Below are positions 37,245 through 47,495 of a DNA stretch of 64,000 nt, piece by piece. Source of the stretch: Anaerocolumna sp. AGMB13025 (GTDB lineage: Bacteria > Bacillota > Clostridia > Lachnospirales > Lachnospiraceae); assembly GCF_029689925.1 (NCBI RefSeq), contig NZ_CP121445.1, forward strand, positions 3,952,501 to 4,016,500, given 5' to 3'. Below the pieces are notes generated by a model, which saw only the letters and a list, made by a program, of their open reading frames with translations, made no database searches and was not told the DNA's origin. Each line of letters begins with the position of its first letter. The first letter of the stretch is position 1. The position numbers were made by a program, and so were the translations under genes.

Positions 37245-38927
37245 TTATTTCTTCATTTCCAGATCTTCTTCTGTAAATACTTCTTCAATAGCCGCACCAG
37301 GCGCAACCATGGGCCATACTTTATCATCACTTGGGATTTGACAATCTATGACAACAGGGGCATTTAGCGCAATGGCTTCCTTAAGTACTGGTTCAACTTC
37401 TTCTCTTTTGGTAATCCGGTAAGCTTTTGCTCCCATGGCTTCAGCTAGTTTCACAAAATCCACGCCGTCATTCAGGGTGGTGTGGGAATATCTCTGACCA
37501 TAAAACAAGGACTGCCATTGTCTTACCATGCCAAGAACATGATTGTTAAAAACAACCTGTATAATAGGTATATTATAACGGGCTGCCGTTGCAATTTCGT
37601 TCATATTCATTCGAAAACACCCATCACCGGCTATATTAACAACAGTTTTATCCGGATTGCCGACTTTAGCTCCTATACAGGCTCCAAGTCCATAGCCCAT
37701 GGTACCAAGACCACCGGAGGTAATGAAGGTTCTGGGCTTTTTATATTTAAAATACTGGGCTGACCACATCTGATGCTGCCCGACTTCTGTGGTTATAATT
37801 GCATCACCGCCTGTTATCTCATACAATTTTTCAAGGATATAAGGACCTGTCAGTAATTCTGTATGATATGTCAACGGGAATTTCTTCTTCATCTCCAGAA
37901 CATGATCCACCCATTCCTTATTATCATGCTGTTCAAGCTTTTTATTCAGAATGGTTAAGACTTCCTTTACATCGCCGATAATACAATGGTTTGCCAGGAC
38001 ATTCTTATTGATTTCAACCGGATCAATGTCAATCTGAAGGATTTTAGCATTTTTGGCAAACTTCTGTGCATTACCGGTAACACGGTCGCTGAATCTGGCT
38101 CCAACCGTGATTAACAAATCACACTCGGTTACGCTTAAATTGGCGGTTTTTGTGCCATGCATTCCAAGCATTCCGGTATAATATGGTTCCTCACCGCTAA
38201 AAGCTCCTTTACCCATTAAAGTATCCGTTACCGGTGCGTCCACCTTATATACAAATTCCCTGACTTCCTGCTCTGCATCAGAGATAACAGCTCCTCCACC
38301 GATAAAAATCATAGGCTTTTTCGCTTCCTGAATCATCTTCAAGGCGATTTCAATATCTTCTTTAATTATAGTATCCTTTACTCGTTCAATGGGTACTATC
38401 ACTGCTTTTTCGTATTCCGCTTTATTGGCGGTAACATCTTTGGCGATATCGACTAATACAGGACCTGGTCTTCCGGTCTGAGCTATCTTAAAAGCCTTTC
38501 TAAGGGTATCTGCCAATTTGCTTACATCCTTAACAATAAAATTATGTTTTGTTATAGGCATGGTAATTCCGGCAATATCTACTTCCTGAAAACTATCCTT
38601 GCCTAATAAGTTAACTGCAACATTACCGGTTATTGCTACCACCGGTACGGAATCCATATATGCAGTTGCTATTCCCGTAACCAGATTGGTCGCTCCCGGA
38701 CCGCTGGTAGCAAGACATACACCGACTTTACCAGTAGATCTGGCATAACCGTCAGCAGCATGGGAAGCACCTTGTTCATGAGAAGTTAATATATGGTGTA
38801 TTTCATCCTGATGCCGGTATAATTCATCATAAATATTTAAGACAGAGCCCCCCGGGTACCCAAATATGGTATCGACTCCCTGTTCCTTTAAACATTCAAC
38901 TAATATCTGTGAACCTGTTAACTGCAT
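37245..38927 (-). CDS. ilvB: Acetolactate synthase, catalytic subunit
   Basis: A 560-residue ThDP enzyme condensing pyruvate to acetolactate in branched-chain amino acid synthesis. The catalytic Glu is E51 in TSHEQGASHAADGYAR; SGPGATNLVTGIATAYMDSVP follows. The central FAD-type domain has FIGGGAVISDAEQ. The ThDP/Mg motif is GDGCFRMNMNEIATAARYNI. GAGGTG precedes the start. It follows ilvD by 92 bp. No small regulatory subunit (ilvN) or ilvC is adjacent, which is unusual; they may be elsewhere. Confidence 0.95.
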   Translation of the reverse strand: MQLTGSQILVECLKEQGVDTIFGYPGGSVLNIYDELYRHQDEIHHILTSHEQGASHAADGYARSTGKVGVCLATSGPGATNLVTGIATAYMDSVPVVAITGNVAVNLLGKDSFQEVDIAGITMPITKHNFIVKDVSKLADTLRKAFKIAQTGRPGPVLVDIAKDVTANKAEYEKAVIVPIERVKDTIIKEDIEIALKMIQEAKKPMIFIGGGAVISDAEQEVREFVYKVDAPVTDTLMGKGAFSGEEPYYTGMLGMHGTKTANLSVTECDLLITVGARFSDRVTGNAQKFAKNAKILQIDIDPVEINKNVLANHCIIGDVKEVLTILNKKLEQHDNKEWVDHVLEMKKKFPLTYHTELLTGPYILEKLYEITGGDAIITTEVGQHQMWSAQYFKYKKPRTFITSGGLGTMGYGLGACIGAKVGNPDKTVVNIAGDGCFRMNMNEIATAARYNIPIIQVVFNNHVLGMVRQWQSLFYGQRYSHTTLNDGVDFVKLAEAMGAKAYRITKREEVEPVLKEAIALNAPVVIDCQIPSDDKVWPMVAPGAAIEEVFTEEDLEMKK

Positions 38928-39019
38928 ATTACACCTCTTTCATAGAATATCCTGATCTATCTGTGATTGTTCTGCCTGATATGCTTAAACTTCGATCAAG
39001 CAGAATAATTACATTCCTT

Positions 39020-40690
39020 TTATCTTTTTGGTATCTCTAAGATAGCTCCCCTGTTACCAGAGGTTACCATAGCGGCATACCGTGCCAGATAACCGGTAGT
39101 GATTTTGGGTTCTCTTGGCTGCCATTTTGCTCTTCTTTCCTTTAGCTCTTCATCGGAGATGACAAAATTTAAGGTATTGGCATTAATATCAATCTGGATG
39201 ATATCCCCTTCTTCCACCAGGGCAATATTCCCGCCGACTGCTGCTTCCGGTGATACATGACCGATGGAGGCTCCACGGGAAGCACCGGAGAAACGTCCGT
39301 CGGTAATTAAAGCAACACTGGAACCAAGCCCCATTCCCATAATGGCAGAAGTAGGATTTAACATTTCTCGCATGCCCGGACCTCCTTTTGGTCCTTCATA
39401 CCGGATAACAACGACATCACCGGCTACAATCTGACCGCCCTTTATCGCAATGATTGCATCATCTTCGCAGTCAAATACTCTTGCCGGACCTTCATGTATC
39501 ATCATTTCAGGAGCGACCGCGGAACGTTTTACGACTGCGGTATCCGGTGCAAGATTTCCCTTTAGGATTGCAATGCCGCCGGTTTCACTGTAGGGATTCT
39601 CCACAGGTCTTATTACCTCTGGATCACGATTAACACATCCAGCTATATTCTCTCCAACTGTCTTACCGGTAGCTGTAATTAAATCTGTATATAACAGTTT
39701 CTTCTTGTTTAATTCATTCATTACGGCATAAACTCCGCCTGCTTCGTTCAGGTCCTCCATATAGGTATGTCCTGCCGGAGCCAGGTGGCAGAGATTCGGA
39801 GTTTTTGCACTGATTTCATTAGCAATATCTAAATTTAACTCAATTCCGGCTTCATGGGCAATAGCCGGTAAATGGAGCATACTATTTGTGGAACAGCCCA
39901 GAGCCATATCTACGGTCAAGGCATTTAGGAATGCCTTCTCTGTCATAATATCCCTTGGTCTGATGTTCTTTTCATATAATTCCATTATCTTCATTCCGGC
40001 ATGCTTTGCCAGACGAATTCTTTCAGAATATACTGCCGGAATAGTACCATTTCCCTGTAAACCCATGCCTAATACTTCTGTCAGACAGTTCATACTGTTG
40101 GCGGTATACATACCGGAACAGGACCCTGCCGTAGGACAGGTCTTACATGCATATTCTTCCACTTCTTCTTCGCTCATTTTACCTGCACTGTAAGCTCCTA
40201 CCGCCTCAAACATACTGGACAAGCTGGTCTTTTCTCCATGTACCCTTCCAGCTAACATAGGACCTCCGCTTACAAAGATGGTAGGAATATTGACACGGGC
40301 CGCAGCCATTAAAAGCCCCGGTACATTCTTATCACAGTTTGGCACCATAACAAGGGCATCAAACGCATGAGCCACCGCCATAGCTTCTGTGGAATCTGCA
40401 ATTAAATCTCTTGTAACAAGGGAATACTTCATGCCGGTATGACCCATGGCAATTCCATCACAAACCGCAATTGCCGGGAATACAATGGGAGTACCCCCTG
40501 CCATGGCAACACCAAGCTTTACTGCTTCTACGATTTTATCCAGGTTCATATGACCGGGTACGATTTCATTATAAGAACTTACAATACCAATCATGGGTTT
40601 TCTAAGTTCTTCCCCCGTAAGTCCCAGAGCATTAAAAAGTGATCTGTGGGGAGCCTGCCCAATTCCTGTTTTTACTGCATCACTGTTCAT
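39020..40690 (-). CDS. ilvD: Dihydroxy-acid dehydratase
   Basis: A 556-residue Fe-S enzyme that dehydrates dihydroxy-acids to 2-keto acids in valine and isoleucine synthesis. Cluster cysteines lie in [19 protein letters not shown] (C119) and [17 protein letters not shown]. The C-terminal part has [19 protein letters not shown]. The start MNSDAVKTG at 40690 has AAAGGTGG 8 nt upstream; a GTG four codons earlier overlaps that ribosome site. It heads the ilvD-ilvB unit. Confidence 0.96.
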   Translation of the reverse strand: MNSDAVKTGIGQAPHRSLFNALGLTGEELRKPMIGIVSSYNEIVPGHMNLDKIVEAVKLGVAMAGGTPIVFPAIAVCDGIAMGHTGMKYSLVTRDLIADSTEAMAVAHAFDALVMVPNCDKNVPGLLMAAARVNIPTIFVSGGPMLAGRVHGEKTSLSSMFEAVGAYSAGKMSEEEVEEYACKTCPTAGSCSGMYTANSMNCLTEVLGMGLQGNGTIPAVYSERIRLAKHAGMKIMELYEKNIRPRDIMTEKAFLNALTVDMALGCSTNSMLHLPAIAHEAGIELNLDIANEISAKTPNLCHLAPAGHTYMEDLNEAGGVYAVMNELNKKKLLYTDLITATGKTVGENIAGCVNRDPEVIRPVENPYSETGGIAILKGNLAPDTAVVKRSAVAPEMMIHEGPARVFDCEDDAIIAIKGGQIVAGDVVVIRYEGPKGGPGMREMLNPTSAIMGMGLGSSVALITDGRFSGASRGASIGHVSPEAAVGGNIALVEEGDIIQIDINANTLNFVISDEELKERRAKWQPREPKITTGYLARYAAMVTSGNRGAILEIPKR

Positions 40691-40844
40691 ATTCCTAACC
40701 ACCTTTTCTACTTTATGTGTTTAAAGCTGTATTAAGCGAATTTTATTACATATTCCTGCATAAAATTGCGGGTTTCTGTATATGATAACGTATTTCCTTT
40801 AAAAAATCAATTAATTTTTCTAATTGAGTTAATTTAACAGATTA

Positions 40845-42068
40845 TTATTTCGAATACAGCTCAATAATCTTCAATAATATGTCTGTTACCTTTTCCATGG
40901 ACTGGATGGAGATATATTCATATCTTCCATGGAAATTCACACCTCCGGTACATAGATTGGGGCAGGGAAGATTCATATAAGATAATCTGGCACCATCGGT
41001 ACCGCCTCGGATTGGTGCTATAATGGGAGTTATACCAAGTTCTTCCATAGCTTTCTTTGCATTATCAATGAGGTGAATATGTGGTTCAATCATTTCTTTC
41101 ATGTTATAGTAAGAATCCTTAATATCCACATGAAAAGTACCGGCACCGTATTTATCATTAAGATAATCTGCAATTTTTTGGAATCTTATCTTTTTTTCTT
41201 CAAATTTGGCTCTGTCATGATCGCGGATAATATAGGCGGCTTTGGCAGAATCTACAGAGCCTTCCAACGCTGCAAGCATAAAGAAACCTTCATAATTGTC
41301 TGTATACCTGGGATTTTGCTCTACCGGCAGCATGCTTTGGAATTCCATAGCTAACAATAATGCATTTTGCATTTTATCCTTAGCACTTCCGGGATGAATG
41401 CTGATTCCTTGTATCTGGAGTTTTGCCCCTGCTGCATTAAAGTTCTCATATTCAATTTCGCCTAATTCCCCGCCGTCAACTGTATAGGCAAAGTCTGCTC
41501 CAAAGCCCTTCACATCAAAAAAGTCAACGCCACGCCCAACTTCTTCATCAGGAGTAAATCCTATCTGAATGGTGCCATGCTCAATCTCAGGGTGGGTAAG
41601 CAGTGTTTCCGCTACAAACATTATTTCTGCAATTCCGGCCTTATCATCAGCCCCCAAAAGTGTGGTTCCATCTGTAACGATTAAATCCTGCCCTATATAA
41701 GATGTTAGACTGGGATACTGGGACGTCTCCATGATGATTTTTAATTCATCATTTAATACAATGTCTCTACCATCATATCCAGAGATGATTCTGGGGTTTA
41801 CATCCTTGCCGCTGATTGCATTGGAGGTATCCATATGGGAGATAAATCCAAGAACCGGCAGTTCCCTTTTACTGGTGGCTGGAATGGTTGCATATACATA
41901 GCCGTGGTCGTCGGTTCTTACATTTTGAGCACCAATTTCCTTTAGCTCTTCTACTAATGCCAAGGCAAGTTTTTTTTGCTTTTCTGTACTGGGCACAGAT
42001 TCCATATCATCTAAGGACTGTGTGTCGAATTTAACATACTTTAAAAATCTTTCTGTAACGCTTTTCAT
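40845..42068 (-). CDS. pepT: Peptidase T (tripeptidase)
   Basis: A 407-residue M20 zinc aminopeptidase that removes the N-terminal residue of tripeptides. The length agrees with E. coli PepT (408). Motifs: [23 protein letters not shown] (first metal His), [31 protein letters not shown] and [25 protein letters not shown] lies 5 nt before ATG at 42068; seven upstream residues from an earlier in-frame start are not supported. Single-gene unit at the edge of the accessory island. Confidence 0.95.
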   Translation of the reverse strand: MKSVTERFLKYVKFDTQSLDDMESVPSTEKQKKLALALVEELKEIGAQNVRTDDHGYVYATIPATSKRELPVLGFISHMDTSNAISGKDVNPRIISGYDGRDIVLNDELKIIMETSQYPSLTSYIGQDLIVTDGTTLLGADDKAGIAEIMFVAETLLTHPEIEHGTIQIGFTPDEEVGRGVDFFDVKGFGADFAYTVDGGELGEIEYENFNAAGAKLQIQGISIHPGSAKDKMQNALLLAMEFQSMLPVEQNPRYTDNYEGFFMLAALEGSVDSAKAAYIIRDHDRAKFEEKKIRFQKIADYLNDKYGAGTFHVDIKDSYYNMKEMIEPHIHLIDNAKKAMEELGITPIIAPIRGGTDGARLSYMNLPCPNLCTGGVNFHGRYEYISIQSMEKVTDILLKIIELYSK

Positions 42069-42433
42069 AAAGACCTCTTTTCTTATCATTTAATGATTTG
42101 TTTATTTTTTTATTGTACTTTTTGGTACAATAGAGAAATGCTTGTCTGAAAACCCTTGCTTCTATATACTTTATGCAATAGTTTTTCTACTTTTCATTAC
42201 TATCTTGTTGTCCATAATACTACTTATTATCACTCATTTGTAAATTGTAATTCAACTTAATATTTCTATAGTATTTTAATGTTTTCTAATATTATAAACG
42301 ATTGGCAATATTTTTACCAGAATGAATCATATCTACTTTTCTGATATTTATTATGATAAATAGTTGAAACTGGCATAGAAAAATCATTCCTGGCATAAAA
42401 TCCGGTCAATCATTATTATTCTTCCTAAGATAT

Positions 42434-42475
42434 AAAAAGACAGTATGAAACTATTTAGCTTGCATACTGCTTTTT
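42434..42475. terminator. Terminator downstream of a gene remnant
   Basis: AAAAGACAGTATG and CATACTGCTTTT form a stem with a one-base bulge. U-tracts follow in both directions. It lies 47 bp after the stop of the VOC remnant and probably served that gene. Confidence 0.65.
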
Positions 42476-42521
42476 AATATACCATATGTAGACAAGCAAA
42501 CACCAGGAGTTATCTTATCTT

Positions 42522-42584
42522 TTAATCACCAATCTCAATGAGATTCCCTTCCGGGTCAGCAATGAACAAACCTACTCCTTGCAT
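42522..42584 (-). pseudogene. Remnant of a glyoxalase/VOC-family protein (C-terminal end)
   Basis: The minus strand reads MQGVGLFIADPEGNLIEIGD then stop. The string FIADPEGNLIEIGD is the usual C-terminal strand of VOC/glyoxalase proteins, with a likely metal Glu. The rest of the gene is missing. No other part was seen in 42069-42433. Confidence 0.75.
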
Positions 42585-42613
42585 GTTACTTCCCCCTTTT
42601 ATTACTTAGATAA

Positions 42614-43291
42614 TTATCTATCTTTACTAAAATCTGATAGTTTTTCCAATTTCTTTATTTCTATTTTTTTGGTTACGACTTTTTTCTTACCATTTTTGTC
42701 AATGGTAGTAGTTATCTGATCGCCGGTCAGACAGTTTGTATCAACTGTCGCGGATTCTCCGGTAATAGTATATCCTGATAAATCCGTTTCGCCAATTAGA
42801 TACCAGTCCTTATCTTGATAACGGAACCGAAAGATATATCCCCATCGCCAACTACTACCACCATACAAAGATACAACCACGGACCCTCTGCTATATTCTA
42901 TTCCCTCAAAGGGATCTCCGTATATTCCTCCTTCTCCAGACCTCATAATTAGATTATTAGACTGAACCGACAGCTTATAGGTACCATCTTTTTGCTTAAA
43001 AATTACAAAGAATATTCTTGGCTGCCCTGACACTATAGTATCGGCATCTGTATATACTCCTGCATATTCTATTACAACGGCATAATCTTTTCGTTTATCC
43101 TTGTTTAAATCTCCTTGTACTTTGCTGATTATTTTCCAATCTTTCGGTATAAAATCCTCTAAGCTTTTGCCGGAAGATTTTATTTTAATATTATCTGGTT
43201 TCTCGGTGTTATTGGCAGCTAAAACAGTTTTGCCGTTTACACAAAATACAAGAAATATTAAGAATGAGATAATTAGCTTTTTCTTAAACAT
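42614..43291 (-). CDS. Exported protein with EF-hand-like repeat, function unknown
   Basis: A 225-residue secreted protein. The signal peptide covers about residues 1-26 (KKLIISFLIFLVFCVNG, cleavage near VLAAN). The segment GDLNKDKRKDYAVVIEY resembles an FG-GAP or dockerin-like calcium loop. It is followed by RIFFVIFKQKDGTYKL, common in exported proteins of similar layout. The Lys-rich C terminus has no membrane helix. GGAG lies upstream of the start. Not assigned to a known pathway. It is the first intact gene after the VOC remnant in the accessory island. Confidence 0.75.
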   Translation of the reverse strand: MFKKKLIISFLIFLVFCVNGKTVLAANNTEKPDNIKIKSSGKSLEDFIPKDWKIISKVQGDLNKDKRKDYAVVIEYAGVYTDADTIVSGQPRIFFVIFKQKDGTYKLSVQSNNLIMRSGEGGIYGDPFEGIEYSRGSVVVSLYGGSSWRWGYIFRFRYQDKDWYLIGETDLSGYTITGESATVDTNCLTGDQITTTIDKNGKKKVVTKKIEIKKLEKLSDFSKDR

Positions 43292-43606
43292 AGTTAGTCT
43301 CCTTATGGTTGCATCTAATACTTTGGAAAAGTAGGATGCAATTATATTTATAGATCATTTATAATTAATTATATACTATATTATCAGTGGAGGCTACCCA
43401 TAATTTTCTATTTTTAAACCAAATGATATCGGCAGCATTAACTAATCTTCTTGATAACACATACAAGAACTAATAAGAACAAAGTGTAGTCAGTAAAACT
43501 AACACTTTCGCGCCAGAGTGGTTTGCGCAGCAATCACTTCCTCTCCGCGAGGTGTGCATCCATAGCGAAGCGTTTTTATGATAAGACGCATTTTCTTTTG
43601 CATAAA
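43292..43606. other. Intergenic region without a supported gene
   Basis: AT-rich left part, then a locally GC-richer stretch near 43505-43570 that may be debris of an older gene. No readable protein was recognised. Confidence 0.4.
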
Positions 43607-43642
43607 AAGGCGAGCATAGACTATGTAATCTTTACTCGCCTT
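43607..43642 (-). terminator. Intrinsic terminator of small membrane protein gene
   Basis: AAGGCGAG and CTCGCCTT form a perfect 8-bp stem; on the minus strand it is followed by TTTTTATG. Confidence 0.75.
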
Positions 43643-43647
43643 AACAA

Positions 43648-43971
43648 TCATTCCGATTTATTTTTTTCAGTATACTTCATAATGCAAAAAAAAGCCATTG
43701 CCGCTCTTACAATACCCAGACTAACGAATACGGTAATAATCCATAAACTTACTCTCATATTAAATCCCAAGAAGCCACAAAATATAGCTAAGGTTATGCC
43801 CCCTGTGAGGTCTATAAGATTATTTGCTAATTTCGTTTGTGATAAGTAATTCTTTTTTATGAATTGCAGCATTTTATGAACCTTTCTTAGGGATTTCATC
43901 CTGCTCATAATTCCAATTAAGATATCTAACTCAATAAGACTTTCTTCATATCTATTCCTATTGGATCTCAC
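43648..43971 (-). CDS. Small membrane protein, function unknown
   Basis: Up to 107 residues. A charged N-terminal part precedes two predicted helices, about 55-75 (LTGGITLAIFCGFLGF) and 77-97 (LWIITVFVSLGIVRAA), with a charged tail. The longest frame starts with GTG at 43969-43971 and lacks a ribosome site. MSRMKSLRKVHK is a likelier internal start, again with a weak site. It has its own terminator. The gene is plausible but the start is uncertain. Confidence 0.5.
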   Translation of the reverse strand: MRSNRNRYEESLIELDILIGIMSRMKSLRKVHKMLQFIKKNYLSQTKLANNLIDLTGGITLAIFCGFLGFNMRVSLWIITVFVSLGIVRAAMAFFCIMKYTEKNKSE

Positions 43972-44047
43972 GAGTATACTAGGGCTTTATCGATTTTGTG
44001 TCAATACATGTCAGCTAATATTACATATCAGTCAATTACTTATTTAC

Positions 44048-44575
44048 TTAATTCTCAAATTTGAATACTAATTTTGGCATCCCATAAAAAACCTGCTCTT
44101 CTGTTTTATAGTTGTTACCAGTATAATGACCGACTGTCTTGTGCCAAAAAGATTTCGCCCGAATGTTATTCTCTGCTGCCTGAGTAAAAAGCATCCATTT
44201 ACCATGATGTCTTCCAAAAATTTCAGTTACTGCTTGATATGATATAGACTTACCCCTATAGGGGCTTAAAAGAAAAGTCTCATATACATAATAGTCTACC
44301 TCTTTTGGTGCATATTTACCGCTTCCTATAAGGCAGAAGCCTGCCGGGACTTTATCAACCATAATCAAATATGGATATAATAAGTCAGGATTATCAAACC
44401 ATGCTTGTTGAATATCATATTGTTCGATCAGTGTTCTTATGGGACCTTCTTCGAATATCCCATACTCGTTAGGACAGGTACCGTGAATTCCTGCTAAATC
44501 ATGTAAATAAAGCGGATACATATTTTTAATTATAAATCCATTCGTATTATCCGCTACTATAATTTCTATTTTCAT
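44048..44575 (-). CDS. GNAT-family N-acetyltransferase
   Basis: A 175-residue acetyl-CoA-dependent transferase of unknown substrate. LIMVDKVPAGFCLIG forms the central strands. FLLSPYRGKSISYQAVTEIF corresponds to motif A (R/Q-x-x-G-x-G/A), though its second glycine is replaced by Ser. FTQAAENNIRAKSFWHKTVG is the typical C-terminal motif B. AAAGGAG precedes the start. It is within the accessory island. The gap 44576-44799 holds no clear gene; a short open reading near 44648-44720 may be debris. Confidence 0.85.
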   Translation of the reverse strand: MKIEIIVADNTNGFIIKNMYPLYLHDLAGIHGTCPNEYGIFEEGPIRTLIEQYDIQQAWFDNPDLLYPYLIMVDKVPAGFCLIGSGKYAPKEVDYYVYETFLLSPYRGKSISYQAVTEIFGRHHGKWMLFTQAAENNIRAKSFWHKTVGHYTGNNYKTEEQVFYGMPKLVFKFEN

Positions 44576-44799
44576 TTTGAATTGCTCCTTTAATTATAAG
44601 ATTATGACCAGCTTATATTCAAATGCAATTCTTGATATTAGTTTTCTATTTTGTATCTATGTCGGCGCTCCATACATTTGATCATAATATCAAAGAACTG
44701 CATGGAGCTTACGACTGAAACTTTTCACCCAGAACGTTCTCGTATTCATAAAAATACTCCTTTTTTCATATTACCATATCATGGAATTGTTTACATCGC

Positions 44800-45432
44800 T
44801 TAGTTATCAAACCAAAATACAATTCTTATTTCATCATCATTTTCAATTCCTCGTTCCTTTATTAGTTGTTCCATTTGTTTCTTCATATGTGTAAGATTTA
44901 AATTTAAATAGCCATCCCATTCTCTTAGTACCATACCTTGATGCTGAATGACTTTACTTTTTTTATCAACAAAATGTAATTGATATTCTTGACCGTTTTT
45001 TATTAAATCTACTGCTTTATTAAATTCATGCTCTTCGACCCAACCTTGTAGTGGCATAACATCAGCATAACCACTATCTTTGATTTCTCTTAAAGTCAGA
45101 TATGAAGGATGATGAAAATTAATGTTCTCATTCTCGAAATTTATTTCATAGAAATTCTCATAATATTTTTTAATCAACGAGTCCATATTACCTGGTAAAC
45201 CTTTTGCCCTTGCAATGGGAGAATAACTTTCTTCATTATCATTTCCTCTAATACCTGCTAATAAATAGAAAAGTCCATAATCACGATAACCATTAATTAA
45301 ATCTGTATATCCAAACCCTTCATTTTCAGTAACCATGTAATCAGCCCAACCATCTCGTCGATACCAACGGTCAATATTAATCCATTTGTTATTTATATAT
45401 CCTTCACAGAAAAGAGTTATATCGCAACCCAT
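44800..45432 (-). CDS. Conserved hypothetical protein with MGCDI N terminus
   Basis: A 210-residue cytoplasmic protein starting MGCDITLFCEGYINNKW, with DRWYRRDGWADY and FYLLAGIRGND following. Proteins starting MGCDIH/T are known as uncharacterised, often phage- or mobile-element-encoded, hypotheticals. The HPSYLTLREIKDSGY segment is also typical. The middle and C terminus are polar and charged. The start at 45432 has TTAGGA about 9 nt upstream; the longer 234-residue frame has no ribosome site. No function can be assigned. Confidence 0.72.
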   Translation of the reverse strand: MGCDITLFCEGYINNKWINIDRWYRRDGWADYMVTENEGFGYTDLINGYRDYGLFYLLAGIRGNDNEESYSPIARAKGLPGNMDSLIKKYYENFYEINFENENINFHHPSYLTLREIKDSGYADVMPLQGWVEEHEFNKAVDLIKNGQEYQLHFVDKKSKVIQHQGMVLREWDGYLNLNLTHMKKQMEQLIKERGIENDDEIRIVFWFDN

Positions 45433-45630
45433 CAAATCACGTCCTAACATATAAGATATAAATTTATTTTTTATATTAAAAAAATAGTCATGTTTAAGCA
45501 TCATAAATATTATAATACTTTTTATACAATTAATCTACATAATAGTTAATAATACCCAGGTGAAAACACATTGCTCTATATTACCTTACATTATTACTGT
45601 TGTGAAAGAATGTTTATAAAATAAATATAC

Positions 45631-45827
45631 GATTATGCTTATTAAGTACGATATTCGTCTTTTATAATAAAATATCTCATTCTATCGCTCATATCTCTAC
45701 CAAATCTTCGTAAAGTCCCTTCATAAACAAATCCAGTTTTATCAGGGCTTGCTTTAGTATTTCTTCGTCGCAGCCGCAAGCAAAAGCAACTAATAGTCCT
45801 AATTCAATAAACCCATAATCTAATATT
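45631..45827 (-). pseudogene. Decayed duplicate of the 3' end of the XRE-GNAT gene
   Basis: This 197-bp stretch matches 48040-48240 with about three substitutions, a 1-base deletion and a 3-base deletion. The copy covers the last ~63 codons of the acetyltransferase and ~10 bp beyond the stop. The single-base deletion breaks the frame and no start is present. Weaker similarity extends further left, over 45573-45630. To the right, the plus strand has an open stretch reading LDELLLEKAELKTKYY, ending near 45958. No gene is intact in 45433-46061. Confidence 0.85.
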
Positions 45828-46061
45828 TCTTCGGACTGGGTTCTATTTTTAAGGTACTGATAATTACATGCTTAGATGAACTGCTCTTAGAAAAGGCAGA
45901 ATTAAAAACTAAGTATTATAAAAATAGTAGAGATGAATACAAAAGTCATTTTGCTTAAATCTAAAAGACAAAGTAGTTTTAATACATAATCCCTTTATCA
46001 TAAGTGAGGGTTATATGTATTGAAACTACTTTGAACTTATCTAAAATTAATGAATAAATAT

Positions 46062-46268
46062 TTACGTAGGTGGATTCTCCAATATTTTCAATGCAAAATA
46101 ACCGCAACTTAGAGCCATAAGACCACACATAACCATTATTAAAAGACTAAAAAGTATAATAAGAATTATCAACCACTGTGGCATATGTTTTCTGAATATA
46201 ATTGTTGCGATGAACGCTATTAATCCTATAATAAATCCAATACCAAATAAAATTGTTACAGTTAACAT
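46062..46268 (-). CDS. Small two-helix membrane protein
   Basis: A 68-residue hydrophobic protein with two helices (about 4-26 and 31-60) joined by a short RKHMPQW loop, ending KILENPPT. AAAGGATG lies upstream of the ATG. It follows the secreted protein gene by 74 bp on the same strand, so the two may be co-expressed. Function unknown; an immunity-like or accessory role is only a guess. Confidence 0.6.
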   Translation of the reverse strand: MLTVTILFGIGFIIGLIAFIATIIFRKHMPQWLIILIILFSLLIMVMCGLMALSCGYFALKILENPPT

Positions 46269-46342
46269 ATGATATCATCCTTTACTAATAACTATTATTT
46301 TAATTCTATCGTTGTAATGTTTTGCTATAGCTGTTTTAATGT

Positions 46343-47089
46343 TTAACCCAAAAATGTAATTTTAATACTTATAGAATGTAGAGAACCAACTTGCTGAGAT
46401 AACCAAGCCCAGTTATTAATTGCGCTTACGAATATACTATCATAACTTGCAGGTGAAAAATCATAAGTGTCTGATATTGTTACGTTATAAATAGCAAATA
46501 TTGTCCCTGGCATTGTGACTGCTGTTGATGCATCGGTATTATGGAGTGCTAAAAATAAATCATAATTTTGATTCGATGGAAATTCTATACCAGCTTGTGT
46601 TTGATTTGCTTTGATTTTAGCAATATAATTTTTATATGCTGTTGTAGTTACAATTTTACTAGAAAACAATCCATTCGCATTTAAAGCATTTTCATTATAG
46701 TTAATGTTATTTACGGAATCTTCAAGTAATTCACCAGCACAAGTATAACCTTTATTCTTCAGAATTTGTGCTCCTGCCAACCATGCTAGCTGAATAGGAT
46801 CTGCTGCGCCAGATAAAGTGGCTGAAACTACTGCACTAGATACATTTACTAAATCTGCTGATTTACTATTTTTTTCTTCTGATAAAATTTTCATATCATC
46901 TATGTATTTATTCAATTCAGCATTTGACATAGTTTTAAATTTGCTAACCTCATTAAGTATGATCGTATTGTTTGATATTGCTAATGTCGAGTTATTACTA
47001 GGTATTTGACTTGCATATACTGTATTTCCAATAAATAAACACAAGTAAAGCGCAAGTGATAAACTCATAAATTTTTTAAATTTTTTCAT
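46343..47089 (-). CDS. Secreted protein of unknown function
   Basis: A 248-residue exported protein. Signal peptide: MKKFKKFMSLSLALYLCLFI, cleavage near VYAS at about residue 27. The mature part contains an alpha-helical segment (FKTMSNAELNKYIDDMKIL), a hydrophobic AADPIQLAWLAGAQILKNKG and a beta-rich C-terminal domain ending SISIKITFLG. The C-terminal NNWAWLSQQVGSLHSISI pattern resembles uncharacterised clostridial and bacillar exported proteins. No ribosome site stronger than GGGGA was seen near the start. Gene neighbours give no clear role. Confidence 0.7.
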   Translation of the reverse strand: MKKFKKFMSLSLALYLCLFIGNTVYASQIPSNNSTLAISNNTIILNEVSKFKTMSNAELNKYIDDMKILSEEKNSKSADLVNVSSAVVSATLSGAADPIQLAWLAGAQILKNKGYTCAGELLEDSVNNINYNENALNANGLFSSKIVTTTAYKNYIAKIKANQTQAGIEFPSNQNYDLFLALHNTDASTAVTMPGTIFAIYNVTISDTYDFSPASYDSIFVSAINNWAWLSQQVGSLHSISIKITFLG

Positions 47090-47329
47090 TAATATATAAT
47101 CCCCTTTCTATTTTATATTAGAATTAAGTAATAGTTATTTAAAATAATAATATACATAAAATTCCATTATGTAAATAAATGTTTATAAACACAAAACATA
47201 ATTTAGTAGAAAATACATTATTATTATTAATTGGATCTATTTTTAATTTCTATTCCTTTATTTTTTTCTTCTTAAAACTTTATTTATCCAATCTGCTTAA
47301 CCAATCAACCAAGATACAAAAACAGATAA

Positions 47330-47479
47330 TTCCGATTCGATAAGAAGAACGTTTCCAATAGCCTTTCCGCGACTGTCCCGGTTGTTATTCTGGGATTAAT
47401 TGCATTTTCTTTTTTAATTGAAAGACTGGATAATCATGTAATAAACAGTGTATTGACGATAAAATTTAAGCTCTGCTGA
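47330..47479 (+). pseudogene. Possible C-terminal fragment of a membrane protein
   Basis: A plus-strand open stretch of about 49 codons ends at TGA 47477-47479. It includes VPVVILGLIAFSFLIERL, a likely membrane helix. There is no start codon or ribosome site, and a stop lies just upstream. The remaining 47090-47329 is AT-rich with nothing recognised. Confidence 0.35.
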
Positions 47480-47495
47480 TGAGCAAAGCCTGAAA

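Noticed and set aside
44648..44720. Minus-strand open stretch ending MERRHRYKIEN
   Set aside because: Too short and without start signals to call a gene; possibly debris.
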